From: Scolanthus callimorphus
Taxonomy: Eukaryota > Cnidaria > Anthozoa > Actiniaria > Edwardsiidae
Assembly (NCBI GenBank): GCA_033964015.1
Contig: CM066915.1
Location: 8,667,575 to 8,731,574 of the forward strand
Length of the DNA: 64,000 nt
Reading direction: 5' to 3'
In this document: one piece after another, positions 52,101-62,576 of the stretch
Layout of the letters: every line of letters starts with the position of its first letter
How positions within the stretch are numbered: the stretch's first letter is position 1
Notes under the pieces: generated by a model
Database searches by the model: none
What the model was told of the DNA's origin: nothing
Seen by the model: only the letters and a program-made list of their open reading frames with translations
Translations under genes and position numbers: made by a program

Positions 52101-55100
52101 GGAATTAGAATTTATGTGGGCAAATTGATCGTTTCCGCCTTTTGATACAGAAACGCTTTGTAAATAAGTGAATATCTATGCATTTTCATTGCACTTTGTG
52201 AATATGCTGAGTTAATGGACGCGCACTTTCGGTTTAGAAATGCATGTTTATTATAACACAACTATCGACATTTTAGACTGCTTGAAGTCTCTTCTTTGGC
52301 GAACGTCCGTACATCGAGAGAAAGGGAGTAGAAAGAACTGAATATCCTTTTGCTTCGCGAACCAAATTTGACTGGGAAGGCTATTCCACAGAAAAGCCCC
52401 ACTGTATCCAAAAGAGTTTTTGAAATAATTAGTACAAGGGTTTGGCAGCGCCAGCAAGACCTCCGGATACCCTATCGCAGACCTCAGCAGCCCCAAAACC
52501 ATACCCTATAGGGCGGCACTTACCCGCATATACCATGTATGAGGGGGGAGTCGTCATACGTGATACTGCCAAAGATTACCAACGTCATATATACTCTTTG
52601 TAACAGATAGAAAGGCTCAGAGAGGAAGGATCAAGACTTCTTGAGGAGCAGCAGGAACTACTCAAGTCACAAATCAAAGAAGAAAAGGAAAATAACTCTA
52701 ATGTGCAAGATGACAAGATATTTACACCAAAACTTAAGGTAAATGTTATAACAGCAAGTAATGTGTGAGCAGGGTTAGTGCATTAGAGCGGATTTCAGAT
52801 GACTGTCATGAGTAATTCGCATTTACTTTGTAGTTACTCCTATAGGTTTTATTCAATCCATCCGATCTGGAAATGTGGGATCATACCACCTGGGGGGATA
52901 CTGCATTGATTTTTTAATATTGCTTATTATAATATAGCTACGATATAACGCGCGCTCTGATTGGTCGTAATCTATGCTCTATTACACCGATGAAGTAATG
53001 GTTCTCCCCGTTATATCATAAAAGCATTAGAGCACAACGTTCTATGACTTTATCGCAAAAATAAAGTCGAAAAAGTAATAGAAAGTTGTGTTCTAATGCT
53101 TAAATAATATCTTAGAGTTATCAGTTATCAAGGATCGAAGTCCAGTATTCAATTGAGCAGATCCGTATTGGAAACCTGTAAAGTATTGGAAGAATGTGAA
53201 GAAAAAACTGCCTATGTGGGCATTTATATAGGATTGGAGTAAACACTTTTTACGGTTGGTTTCACTACAGTCATATAAAATGAAACCCACACCCTTAAGT
53301 GATCAATATTATCATTGTCCTCAGATTAAGTGGAAAAGTAAGAAGTCTGATGAATCAAATGGAGGCTACTCACGTGAACTACTATCATCTTTGCTTGGCA
53401 AGGTAACACAAGATAGTTGTTTATCCTGTTTGTGTTTTGGTTGCCTGCTGTTTACTTTGTTGGGTGCCTGTGGTTGGGAAAATTGGCTAGCCTGTCATAG
53501 CGACTCTAAAGGCTGGTTTTCACGAGCGACGGAAGCGTAAGCGGAGACGGAAGCGTAAATCTTACGTCGCGTGAAAACCGGCTCGACGTAAGCGGAAGCA
53601 TAAGCGGAAGAAGAACGGAAGATTTTGATAATCCTACGTCTATGCTTACGCTTACGTCGCGTGAAAACCGTGGCGACGTTATGCCTTGTGCGACATAACG
53701 ACATAAAAAAAATATAACGCGAACAAAATATTGTGGTTTCGAAACGTTGAGTTCACAAAAATAACATAAGATTGCCTTGGTGGAGTAATCTAATGATGAT
53801 CCATGTGAAATATTCATGATTTCAGTTATTTTCCCATGCTTTTTTTGCGCTGCAACATATCGTCCTTATGTCGTTATGTCGCCAGTGTGTACCAGGCTTA
53901 AGCGGACGAAAGCATAAGCATAAATTAGACGAGAGGGAATGGGAATTAAATTACACTCTGAGCATGCGTACAACCTTCCGCTTACGTCGAGCCGGTTTTC
54001 GCGCGATGTAAGACTTAACGCTTCCGTCTCCGCTTATGCTTCCGTCGCTCGTGAAAACCAGCCTTAAAAGGCAGACGAGAAATCTCCGCTCCTCATGGGC
54101 GCTGGAAGCGGGGAACGGAGTAAAGAACCGCCCACCTACCCAGCAATGGTTTTGATTGGGGGGGGGGGGGGGGGGGGCTTCCCCAATAATATTAATGCTT
54201 GCCAATATAAATCAGCAAATAACCTTATAGTATTTTCCAAATTTATATCGTCTACTCGAGTAATTTAGCACCACAGTTTTGCCGTTTAGAGGCCTACGCG
54301 TAAAATTCCAAATTGCATGGACATCAATGTCATCTCAAATAGTTACTAACTTCACAGAGAATTTCTGCAGAAACCCATGGAAAAGCTGAATTTCCCAAGG
54401 CACATGCATGGGAAGTGTTCGGAACAATTTATAGTCTTGAATAAGTAGCGGACTTGTTAGGCCTTGTTTTCATAGTTCGGTGTTAATCTTATACTTCTGA
54501 TTAAGACCCCGTCCACACTACACCGTTTTCAAACGAAAACGAATACTTTTTGCTCCGTTTTCAAAAAGATTTGCGTCCACACTTATCGTTTTCGTATCGT
54601 TTTCGCCCGTCCACGCTACAACGCGTGTACTTACGAAACGCTTTGCGCCGGAGACTAAACACGTACGAGCCTGGCGAACATACCAATTTGAGCTACTTAG
54701 ACCCCGTCCACACTACTATACACCGTTTTCAAACGAAAACGGATACCTCTTGCTCCGGATACGGCTATCGTCCACACTACAACGCCCGAAAACGATCACC
54801 GAAAACGGATCAGTCCGAAAACGCTCTCCAGAGTGGAGTGATTTGAAAAAGGAGCTGTTTGTTTTTGCTAGTGTGGACGGGTGAATGCGATGCTATCTGA
54901 AAACGATGACGTCACCACTGCAAACCCGACCCGAAAGAGCGTTTTCGTAAGGGTGACAAGTACGCTTTTGTCATTGAACTAAAGTTTTCTTTATACCAGC
55001 ATACGGAACATTTTGGCCTCTTGATTTTGGGAATAGTCATTTTTACAATTTGTTTCACAGCTTTGGTGAAACACACAATTTGATTCCGAAAGCGTCAATG

Positions 55101-56233
55101 TCACAAACATTTCTATAGAGATTTGTTATTTTTCTACTAGTATGGAGAACTGACCCATCTGCTGGTTTCTACTAAGAAGAGGGGGAGTGCCATAGTTGAG
55201 TTTTGCCACATCACAAGTGCTGTAAGTGTTATAATATGAATGATTGACCAAAGGGAAAATACGCTGATTCCTGGGGAATAAAAATAAAATTCTAACTGGA
55301 GCTTACAATTAACCATTATACTGCGAGATTGCGCAGAATATCGTCTGATACTTAGCCGACGAGGGACGAAGTCCCGAGTTGGCTAAAATCAGACCATATT
55401 CTGCAAAATCGAGCAGGATAATGGTTTATTATTCAACACATCGATAGCACAAAAACCCCCGAAAAAAGTGACTTTTGTGTATTATTTACGAGCTCAAATC
55501 ATCATATTTTCCTCAGAGACGGATATCGCAGGATAGCTGTCATGTACAGAAGACAGCTATTGGCGTTCCAATGACCATATTTGGGCAGTGCATCGATGTG
55601 CTGAATAATAATGAAGATTACTTGATGTTTCGGAAGACATCTGTCATCCTTCATCACTAACTGTGTTATATCTCCCGGGAGTTCCACCCGGAGCCCTCCT
55701 TCCGCGACTTTAGTGTTGTCGCACCCTCACGTATTTATTCACGCGGAGCCCCCCTTCCGATTCAGGGACGGTCGGAGCACGCTGGCGTACATTGAAATTC
55801 TTAAGGAAATCGTAACATTCATAGCTAGATATTTTTGTTAGCTGATCGTTGGTTGCTTCCGACTGTGATAGGCTTATTAGCCTTACTAGTGTAGTTTTAT
55901 CAGCGGGCAAAAATATGAAGTAAACTGAAATGTTTCTTATTAGAGAATGGCTTTAATGAACGAAAAAGGCAATCCTGAAAATCCTCTTACCATGAGCTGG
56001 CTTGAAGAGCCACCGTCTTCGACAGAATCCCATAATGCATCGGGTTCCTCTACGGAGGCATGTGATCGTGTTACCATGGCAACAGACCCAACCGCCTCAT
56101 TCCTTCGAACTGTAGTGTGTCTGACCGGGACTACGAAAACATCACGTTAATGAGACTAAGACAAGCTCAGGAGAGGAAACGGATCATTGAACAAATGGAG
56201 AAAGAGGACAGTGAGCAAGAGAATAATACATAG
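40114..56233 (+). CDS. DNAJC17: DnaJ homolog DNAJC17 (J domain plus RRM), 8 exons
   Basis: Nuclear Hsp70 co-chaperone linked to pre-mRNA splicing. Exons: 40114-40174, 40245-40314, 41528-41674, 42296-42372, 52607-52738, 53325-53402, 55141-55221 and 55944-56233; all introns GT-AG. Exons 1-3 encode the J domain (YYDILGV, then CHPDKNP with the HPD motif), exons 3-5 a charged helical linker (EEREN..., [19 protein letters not shown]), and exons 5-8 an RRM-like fold ([52 protein letters not shown]) and a coiled tail ([20 protein letters not shown]) matching the order of human DNAJC17. Two frame breaks exist: at the A5 run just after the start codon (about 40124-40128) and in exon 8 between about 56062 and 56148. 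Given how well the rest is kept, these look like sequence errors. Intron 4 is 10.2 kb and hosts another gene. Confidence 0.93.
40445..41165. mobile_element. Foldback MITE with TTA repeats in DNAJC17 intron 2
   Basis: The ends AGGCCGGCACAAGACTTGG and CTAGTCTGTGCCGGCCT are inverted, with flanking TTA at 40442-40444 and 41166-41168; 721 bp. A second, inner foldback (about 40560-40855: ACTGAAATCACTAAACTG... with GATCGATC, AAACAATGG/CCATTGTTT arms) is nested in it. The frames at 40496-40891 are by-products. Confidence 0.75.
42380..43940. other. DNAJC17 intron 4, first part
   Basis: At 42470-42720 short phrases around TCCTGGAAA are repeated (a TCCTGGAAATCC-type low-order repeat). At 42950-43200 a degenerate tandem repeat of about 50-60 bp carries AAATTGGCC/AATTTGCCG variants. 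The 116-codon minus-strand frame at 42963-43313 runs through this repeat and is not supported as a gene. Confidence 0.4.
45806..46066. mobile_element. PIF/Harbinger-like MITE, 261 bp
   Basis: Same family as 33425-33719 (TGGCTCATTCACCCACGGCGCG at the left; GCGCCGTGTGAACGGGCCT at the right), flanked by TTA at 45803-45805 and 46067-46069. It shares long stretches such as CGGCCGGCGATCTTATGGCG with the other copy. Confidence 0.8.
46070..47440. other. Interior of the 4.3-kb element, no gene recognised
   Basis: AT-rich sequence without a conserved frame or clear repeat. Confidence 0.4.
48577..48809. mobile_element. Foldback MITE with perfect 9-bp duplication
   Basis: TAGCCTGCTAGCAGGCGTTGGAG and its inverse end the element; arms of about 107 bp are nearly complementary and include CGCCATCTTGGATTTTTTTGGC. 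The direct repeat CAGATTACT occurs at 48568-48576 and 48810-48818. A 9-bp duplication indicates a Mutator-like mechanism. 233 bp, DNAJC17 intron 4. Confidence 0.85.
48830..49580 (+). mobile_element. LINE (non-LTR) 3' fragment, RT C-terminal part
   Basis: Broken plus-strand frames read [13 protein letters not shown], then (49130-49380) [24 protein letters not shown] and [15 protein letters not shown], the standard C-terminal segment after the RT domain of CR1/jockey-group LINEs. A short AT-rich tail with AATAAAG follows at 49571. 5'-truncated and frame-shifted, so inactive. Confidence 0.75.
49590..50990. other. DNAJC17 intron 4, between LINE fragment and sulfotransferase
   Basis: Contains a TCC/CCT-rich low-complexity tract at 50040-50135. 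Frames at 49932-50198 and 50202-50516 read this tract and are not convincing. No gene seen. Confidence 0.4.
51009..51715 (-). CDS. Sulfotransferase-like protein, intronless, nested, one frame break
   Basis: P-loop sulfotransferase family (the group with the Sulfotransfer_4-type domain), which would transfer sulfate from PAPS. The N-terminus [19 protein letters not shown] is the PAPS 5'-phosphosulfate loop; later EAKVVLS followed by [11 protein letters not shown] corresponds to the 3'-phosphate-binding strand and helix, and [20 protein letters not shown] is the conserved block near the end. A C-terminal hydrophobic segment (about 21 residues, ending TIIWW) suggests a tail anchor. The frame shifts by two bases in a CT dinucleotide run at about 51455-51462 between these blocks. 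Total about 234 residues with the start at the MMM cluster (51715). It lies entirely within DNAJC17 intron 4 on the opposite strand. Could be a retrogene copy; substrate unknown. Confidence 0.8.
52251..52502 (-). mobile_element. LINE 3' fragment, minus strand
   Basis: An 83-codon frame contains [19 protein letters not shown] and [15 protein letters not shown], the C-terminal LINE segment after RT, of the same type as the fragment at 49189-49380 but diverged. 5'-truncated, DNAJC17 intron 4. Confidence 0.7.
52925..53100. repeat. Foldback repeat
   Basis: AAAGCATTAGAGCACAAC...TTCTATGACTTTATCG and ...AGTCGAAAAAGTAATAGAAAGTTGTGTTCTAATGCTT are inverted. The upstream part ATATAACGCGCGCTCTGATTGG is a phrase typical of foldback elements in this genome. 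DNAJC17 intron 5. Confidence 0.55.
53510..54064. mobile_element. Foldback MITE with TAA repeats and a nested element
   Basis: AGGCTGGTTTTCACGAGCGACG and CGTCGCTCGTGAAAACCAGCCT are inverted; TAA lies at 53507-53509 and 54065-54067. Inside, GGAAGCGTAAGC-type phrases repeat, and a second inverted pair (GCGACATAACGACATAA / TTATGTCGTTATGTCGC) at about 53690-53882 marks a nested element. DNAJC17 intron 6. Confidence 0.75.
54510..54900. repeat. CCGTCCACACTA-type MITE fragments
   Basis: GACCCCGTCCACACTACACCG at 54513 and GACCCCGTCCACACTACTATAC at 54698 are two left ends of one family, with AAACGAAAACG/CGTTTTCG palindromic interior, and GTGTGGACGGG at about 54874 is a right end. TAA or TTA precedes each left end. 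Nested or partly duplicated copies are likely. Confidence 0.6.
55311..55426. repeat. Short foldback repeat
   Basis: AACCATTATACTGCGAG and its inverse (CTCGAGCAGGATAATGGTT-like) enclose AGCCGACGAGGGACGAAGTCCCGAGTTGGCT, a palindromic core. 116 bp, DNAJC17 intron 7. Confidence 0.65.
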
Positions 56234-56416
56234 TGAAAAAACAGTGCATTCTACTTCAGTAAATGTAGTCAGCAAGCTGAATGATACTTATTTTCTCCGT
56301 ATGAGACCGTAGCCTTTGCGCCCCGTTTTCTTTTGTTTTCAAATTGATCCATTGTTTTTCGGGTGCTCTGATTGGCTAAGAGTCCGCAAAGGCTTCCGGT
56401 TGGTGATGGGCCTTTA

Positions 56417-56983
56417 AGGCCCGTTCACATGGCGCGATCTTAGCTGCGATTTGACGTGCGATTTTTGCGGCGATCGTCGACGCCATATCGCGCGTTGTGA
56501 ACGGCCGGCGATTTGGCTCTGCGACATTTGTCAGTTTGTTGGCGATTTAACAAATAGATCTTGTTTTGCGTGCGTATGTACTGTAATAGATACACAGATG
56601 ACGTCACAGAATGTCATGAACAAAAAAGTACGCAACGAGACGCAGTCGAGTTGCGTGACTGTTGTTCATGACATTCTGTGACGTCTTCTGTGTATCTATT
56701 ACAGTACATACGCACAAAAAACGAGATCTATTTGTTTTATACAACAACAAATAGGGATTTTTGTCAACCGTGGAGCTGTACTCTTATAGCAACATGTCTC
56801 TCAACCAATCAGAGCGCGCGATTTACTAGTGTTGTTGTATAAATCAAGATATCGCACCCGCATCGCACTGGAAATTAAACATGTTCAAAAACACCTGCGA
56901 CGTCGTTCACACCGCGCGATATGACGTCGCCACAGAAATCGCACCTCAAATCGCAGCTGAAATCGCGCCGTGTGAACGGGTCT
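56417..56983. mobile_element. PIF/Harbinger-like MITE with a nested foldback
   Basis: AGGCCCGTTCACATGGCGCG and CGCGCCGTGTGAACGGGTCT are the inverted ends, with TTA at 56414-56416 and 56984-56986. It is the same family as 33425-33719, in the other orientation. The extra length is a nested palindromic insertion at about 56550-56850, whose arms AAATAGATCT...GTACTGTAATAGATACACAG pair with CTGTGTATCTATTACAGTAC...AGATCTATTT. 180 bp past the DNAJC17 stop. Confidence 0.8.
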
Positions 56984-56989
56984 TTACGC

Positions 56990-57640
56990 TTTTTCAGCTC
57001 CGGGGCTCTCAAATTGATCGCATGATCATACTTTTTATGTGCCACGTGATGAATTGTTTATGTACCACGTGATTAACAGTTTCGGATGTAGACATCGTTG
57101 GAAAGTATCAAACATATGCCCCACAAAACCCTAAACGTTCATGCCCACAAGTACTGATCACGTGGTCCACAAGCAACTCGTCACTTGGTCCAAAAACGGT
57201 GATCACGTGATCAATGTGAGACTTAACTATCGAGGGATTTTACGGTATACTGGGAAGAGAAGTATCAACAAGGAATGACAAGTGGATGTAACATGCCGGG
57301 AATGGGAGTTACAAACAACATGACATCTTAGATTGTTTGAGACAGTCCGTGGAGAGAGGACTGGGAAATCACTACTAGGTACTTCACGGAGGAACGCACA
57401 CTCTAGATTCTTATATATCTTTTATGAAATGGATGTACAACTATAATGGCACGGGCGTTGTGTTCTTTTTCATAAATTAATAACATAGAGGTTTTTATAA
57501 ACAAAGCGTACCAAGTTATAAAGTGATAGCTAGTCAAGACACCACGGAAGAAAACAATACAATTCCACTGTATTTATTACACTACGATGAGCTTCATGGG
57601 TTTATGAAAATTACTCAAACGTACACCTAATAATATAAAC
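56990..57640. other. Intergenic sequence, no gene seen
   Basis: GATCACGTGGT/ACCACGTGAT phrases (E-box-containing) recur four to five times at 57040-57205 in both orientations. No coding frame. Confidence 0.4.
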
Positions 57641-58237
57641 GTGACTCTAGCTACAAAATGTTGGGAGTGCATATTAGCCACGACCTCACCTGGAGTACAC
57701 ATATTGAATATGTGTATGGCAAGGCCAACAAGCGCTTGCATGCCCTCAGACTCCTACGGAGGATTTAGTACGTATTTACTGCGCCCTCATTAGGTCGGTC
57801 GTTGAATACGCCTCACCAGCATGGGCCGCCCTACCTGATTACCTCGCTCACAATCTATAGATAATCCAGAAAAGGGCGCTGCGAATTATGCTCGGTAACA
57901 CCTACGAGTGTTATCAATGCCCTTACTCGTACGAGCCTAACGAGCCTAGCCCATCGTAGAGCTCAGGCTTGCTCACAGTTCATACATAAGACCAGATTAA
58001 TTCCCCCAAAAAGTAACCTGAAAAAAAACACTGTTAAACATGGCTATGGCCTCCGAACGGGAAGTTCCAAGACTATCCCATATCAAGCAGCCAAAACGAA
58101 TCGCCTCGCTGACTTTGTCACGTATGGATTCTGAATTATTAATTTTATTGTATTATTGTTACTGACCCACGCTAGTATTCAGCCTTTCGCTGCAATTGCG
58201 TTCAAATAAACTATTTTTGATTGATTGATTGATTGAA
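57640..58237 (+). mobile_element. LINE 3' end with GATT tail
   Basis: The plus-strand frames read KMLGVHISHDLTWSTHIEYV, KANKRLHALRLLRR, IRSVVEYASPAWAALPDYL and QKRALRIMLG: the conserved segment after RT in CR1/L2-group LINEs. It has frame breaks, a 3' end with CAAATAAAC and a (GATT)4 microsatellite tail at 58219-58236, typical of this clade. 5'-truncated and inactive. Confidence 0.8.
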
Positions 58238-58300
58238 ATATCGCAATGGTTACGTCTGCATAAGATTAAACAATAATTGAAAAGTGGATATCAAAACAAA

Positions 58301-58340
58301 CACCTATATTTCGGCTAGTTAACTAGCCTTCATCAGGGTG
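58301..58340 (-). ncRNA. Hammerhead-ribozyme-like motif of the Penelope element
   Basis: On the minus strand the order is CACC, CTGATGA, an extra A, a 6-bp hairpin GGCTAG-TTAA-CTAGCC, GAAA, TATA, GGTG. This is the layout of the minimal type I hammerheads known from Penelope-like elements: CACC/GGTG forms stem I, and AUAU next to GAA is a minute palindromic stem III. The additional A between the core and stem II departs from the consensus, so activity is doubtful. Confidence 0.5.
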
Positions 58341-58544
58341 AATGACCGTTACAATGAGTGCCACGACATAACATTAACTCTGCGCGAGCTAACAAACTAA
58401 CGGCTGCGCGAGTGCATATAGAATTACAGCAGTAAGAAAGAATAACGTTCTAACAACTTATTTTCGGTATCGATTATGTCCATAAAAAAAGTCCCTCTCG
58501 TTAAGGCCTTCTGGATTTAAAGTTTATAGTTTATAAGCCCACTG

Positions 58545-60526
58545 CCCTTCTTTGTTGATCAAATCTGTTTGATTCTGGACCGAGTCTATGATTTGAACAG
58601 ACACGTCCTCCAGTCCTTGATGGTCATTTGTGAAGAAGTGTCTGTAAATAGGTTCATCTTCCGCTCTCTCATCTTGTGACTACGCTCATGCGCCCCGATC
58701 CGGCTTTGTGGTTATTAAACCTAGTTCTAAATTTAGTAGTTGTAGATCCAACGTACTGGATGCCGCACCTCTTGCAAGTAAGAAGATATATCACATTCTT
58801 GCTATTACAATTAAGATTATAATTAATAGTGTATTCTCTCCCTGTGGTGTGACTTTTAAACTTTTCCCCTATTTCCAAGAAACCCCCTGTTCTGCATATT
58901 TTACACCTTCTGGAATCACACTCAAGCGTGCCCCTGGCTATCTCGGATTCATTCATGGGTTGTATTTTCGCACGAACAAGATAGTCTTTCAGGCTCTTTG
59001 GTCGTCTGAAGGCCATCATAGGCATTTCCTTTATAGCTTTCTCGCATCGCTCTGAATGGTGCAACAAGGGCTGAAGGTCCCGTAAAATCCCACCGATGTT
59101 AGGTAAACTGGGGTGGTATGTAGTAACAAACGGCGTCCGGTTTTTACTTCTACGATCGCTTGGTGGCCTCAGGGCGTCCATCCTGTTGACTCTCCTGGCT
59201 CTATCAATCTGTCCTTTAACAAAGTTCTCCTTGTGCCCCCTGGCTACCAAGTAACCAGTTAATTCTTGCGCTCTCCTGTTAAAACTGTCCAGTGTAGAAC
59301 AAATACGTCTAAGCCTAAGTGCCTGACCATATGGTATCCCGTTCTTACAACTTCTCGGGTGACATGATCGAAAATCTAAGAATTGGTGCTTGTCAGTTGG
59401 TTTGACATACAGATCAGTAAGGATTCTTCCATTGTCATTAATGACCTGGACATCTAGATAGTTAACTTTCTTTTTTGAGTATTCCAAGTGAATTTGATGG
59501 TGTCATGCTCATTATTCAAATAGTTTAGAAAACGGATAAGTTCCTCTTCTCCCTCTGTCCAGATCATGAATATGTCATCAATATACCTAAGCCATGTATG
59601 CGGCTTAATAGGATAATTTGTAAGTAATCTATTCTCCAGTTTGTCCATGAAAATGTTCGCGTATGACGGTGCCATCCTGGTACCGATAGCAGTGCCTAAT
59701 TTTTGGACATAATGCTTTCCGTTAAACTCGAAATTATTATTTGATAATACTATTTCTGCCAAGTCCACAATATCCTCCGTAGGTACACAAGGATTCGACC
59801 TCGTATTAAGCGCATCTCTTATAGCCACCAGTCCCTCTCCATGTGGAATATGTGGATATAGCCCGACTACATCTATAGTAACTAGAAGTGCACCCTCGGG
59901 GATAGAATTTATATCGATGAGCTTTCTTAAAAAATCATTGGTGTCCTTGACATAAGATGAGATTTTAGGCACTGACGGTTTAAGATGTGAATCCACAAAC
60001 TGGGAAATCTTCTCTGTTGCTGTACCAGATCCAGATATGACCGGACGTCCCGGAACGCCTTTCTTGTGCAGCTTAGGCAAAAGGTAGAATCTCCCAGCTT
60101 TGGCGTCCTTGTCGACCAGAAGGTAGTCACAGGTTTTATCGTCGATATATCCCTTATCATGCAAACTGCTTACCCGACCGTTGACTTTCTCTACCATTCT
60201 TCAGTTGGGTCTCCGCCCAGTTCAATGTATACACTTGTGTCACTTAATTGACGTTCCCCCTCCTGGATGTACTTATCACGATCCATAACAACGACTCCCG
60301 ATCCCTTATCCGCTTCTTTGATGATGATGTCTCTATATCCCCTTAAATTTGTAAGCGCCTGTTGCTCTTCCTTCGTGAGATTCCTGTTATATGTAACTAA
60401 ATCTTGACTCCCAGCTACGATCTTCTTTTGAAGTTCAGCCAGGTATGCTTCTAAGACTAAATCCCTACCCTTCTTAGGACACCAGTTCGACTTCTTCCGT
60501 CTGCATAAATATACATGCATTGTCAT
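58545..60526 (-). pseudogene. Penelope reverse transcriptase with GIY-YIG endonuclease, frame-broken
   Basis: Three minus-strand frames follow each other: 60526-60191 (start of RT, IKEADKGSGVVV), 60197-59454 (RT core with LPKLHKKG, GTAIGTRMAPSYANIFM and the catalytic LRYIDDIFMIW) and 59487-58669 (rest of RT, a CDSRRCKIC cysteine motif, then the GIY-YIG nuclease: NVIYLLTCKRCGIQYVGST and FRTRFNNHK). A fourth piece to 58545 (DEPIYRHFFTNDHQGLEDV, GQWAYKL) completes the nuclease after another break near 58690. Both RT catalytic aspartates are present. Breaks at about 60194, 59470 and 58690 may be decay or sequence errors. The usual N-terminal extension is missing. Confidence 0.88.
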
Positions 60527-60540
60527 TGCCGGATTTCAAG

Positions 60541-62576
60541 CCGAGAGTGCCTAGGGCGAATCCCATAAGGAGGCTGCGTACAGTTTTTCTTGAACTTGGT
60601 CTCTCAACTTTGGACGACCACAATTCTGAAATATACTAACCTACGGATTTGAAATTTTGACCATTTGCAGTGGAAAGATCAAAGTTCAAGATGATGCACG
60701 ATTTAACGTCATCAGAGTTTCCATAGCAACGAAACAGGGGGGTCACTGTTTTTAATTAGCAAAAGTTCCACGTGAAATTCGATCTAAACTTTTAAAATGA
60801 CACATCAAGCGCTAATCCTTAGGTAATTGTCTATTCGTATACGGAAGTTTAGAGAAAATTCACCAAGCCGATTTCAAGATATTCCAGGCGACTTTTTTGC
60901 CTTTGAAAATTCAAAATGTTTCACGTGCTTTCTAATTATTATTAATTTAGTATCTTTTAAAATAGTCGCCTAGGAATGATTCTCTGTAGAGTGATGCTTT
61001 GCCAAATGAAAAAAAAAAGGTTTATTCCATTTACGTCATTTTCATTATTCTGCGAAGGCCCACTTTATGATTCCGAACGTCAAACTGCGTTTAGGCTTCC
61101 GTCCATCAAACCAAGTTTCGTTTGCATTTTATAGTGAACATGTGGTTTTCAAGCCTAGGTAGCTAGTCCTTATTAGTTCGAAATACCTCTCATAGCCTGG
61201 TAACGTGAAATCACCCAGAGCTGTCCACTCGTTTGATTGACGGAAGCCAAACCGCGGTTTGTTATCAAGTTCACGTAGAGTTCGCTGAATAATGAAACAT
61301 GGCAGTAAAATGGAGCAAACTGTTCTATACGCTAGAACTGAATTCTAACCTAAGAAAATATTTTTAATAAGAAAAGTACATTTTACCGTGATTTGTACAC
61401 AACACGGCCTCGGTAAACGTGCTAAACGTCAGCACGAACATCAGGCCATTCAACGTCGAATAAATTGACTTTCTCGAATAAAAGGATTATATATCCTGTT
61501 TCGTTATATGCCGGAAATAATTCCTAGAAATGTTAATAAGGTGCGTTATTGGGTTTTTGCTTTGTGTTTTCTTGATAGCTTTTTGTATTGTATTCGTAAA
61601 TTGCAAACTCCCTACATGGAAACCAGCTGCGCCGATGCGTATGCTGTGTTATAGCCAACGTTTTCACCTAACGTTTTTTGAATGTGTATGTGTATTTTCT
61701 CTGATTACTATAACGACTCCAACATCTAAAACTGCGATATTTAATTTCTGTGTTAAATCCTTCTTTGTTATTTTAAAGAGGGGCAGGGGGTCACTAATCA
61801 ATGTAATAAGCGACTTCGATAAAACTTTGTAAAAAGATTTCACCAATGCCTTAGGGGGAGACGCTCAGTATTTGCAATTGAAACGTGGGGTTTTATTGGT
61901 CCCGTTTAAGCTCATACTACGATGCCTAAAAATAACGTCTCATTACAAGACCTCCGACAGTTGTCGTGTTTCGTGTTTGCTTACTATTTCATTTTATAGG
62001 ATACTTCCTCTGAAGTGATTGAAGAAAAGACTGAAAACATCAGCAGAGCAGACCGCCGTTAGTTTTAAGCTAAGCGGGCCTAGCGTTTGATTGAGAAAAA
62101 GTACGAATATGTGACAGCTTAATCACCTCGAGGATTAATTATGATAAACGCAATAAAGGATTTCAATTCAAGTGAGTTTCTAGGCTGCACGGTAGACAAG
62201 GCGAGAGCGAATGAAGTCACAATCGGTACACCTGTCAGCTTGGTACATAAAGTCACAATTTGCTAATAGATCATGCGAACTGATTTCGCCGAATTCAGAT
62301 TTTCCCGCTACAGTTCAAAGTAAAGCTTTTCTAGTTTACATTATACAGACTCTCATGAAGCAGAGAGGCATGGTGACCCAAGCGAATTAAGTAATCAGGA
62401 TTCATCAATGTTTTCTGGGGGAAGGACCCACGAAGGAAAGTCATAGTTGACAACTAAACAAGCTCAATTACCCCTCGAGTTTCTATGACCCTCGTTCAAA
62501 TTCGTTTCCTCCATCGCCAGAAGCTTCTGATCAACACGGCGCAAGTTACTGTTGGCGTAAAGTTTGGACATGAGTG
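60541..62576. other. Upstream region of the GPCR gene, no gene supported
   Basis: A plus-strand frame at 61530-61832 begins with a hydrophobic stretch (VIGFLLCVFLIAFCIVF) but is driven by T-rich sequence and lacks support as a gene. No obvious promoter element was identified for the GPCR. Confidence 0.4.

Larger units (their letters stand above)
58240..60540 (-). mobile_element. Penelope-like retroelement, 5'-truncated
   Basis: Whole element as seen: a reverse transcriptase plus GIY-YIG endonuclease coding region on the minus strand (60526 to 58545) followed by a 3' non-coding part with a hammerhead-like motif, abutting the LINE tail at 58237. No pseudo-LTR was found at the 5' side. Details are given under the coding entry. 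Confidence 0.85.

Noticed and set aside
58301..58323. Alternative hammerhead layout with a longer stem III (AUAU...AUAU)
   Set aside because: It would require C opposite C in the first stem I pair; the short-stem III layout with CACC/GGTG pairs properly.
61530..61832. 100-codon frame with a hydrophobic start upstream of the GPCR
   Set aside because: T-rich DNA alone produces such a hydrophobic stretch; no further support.
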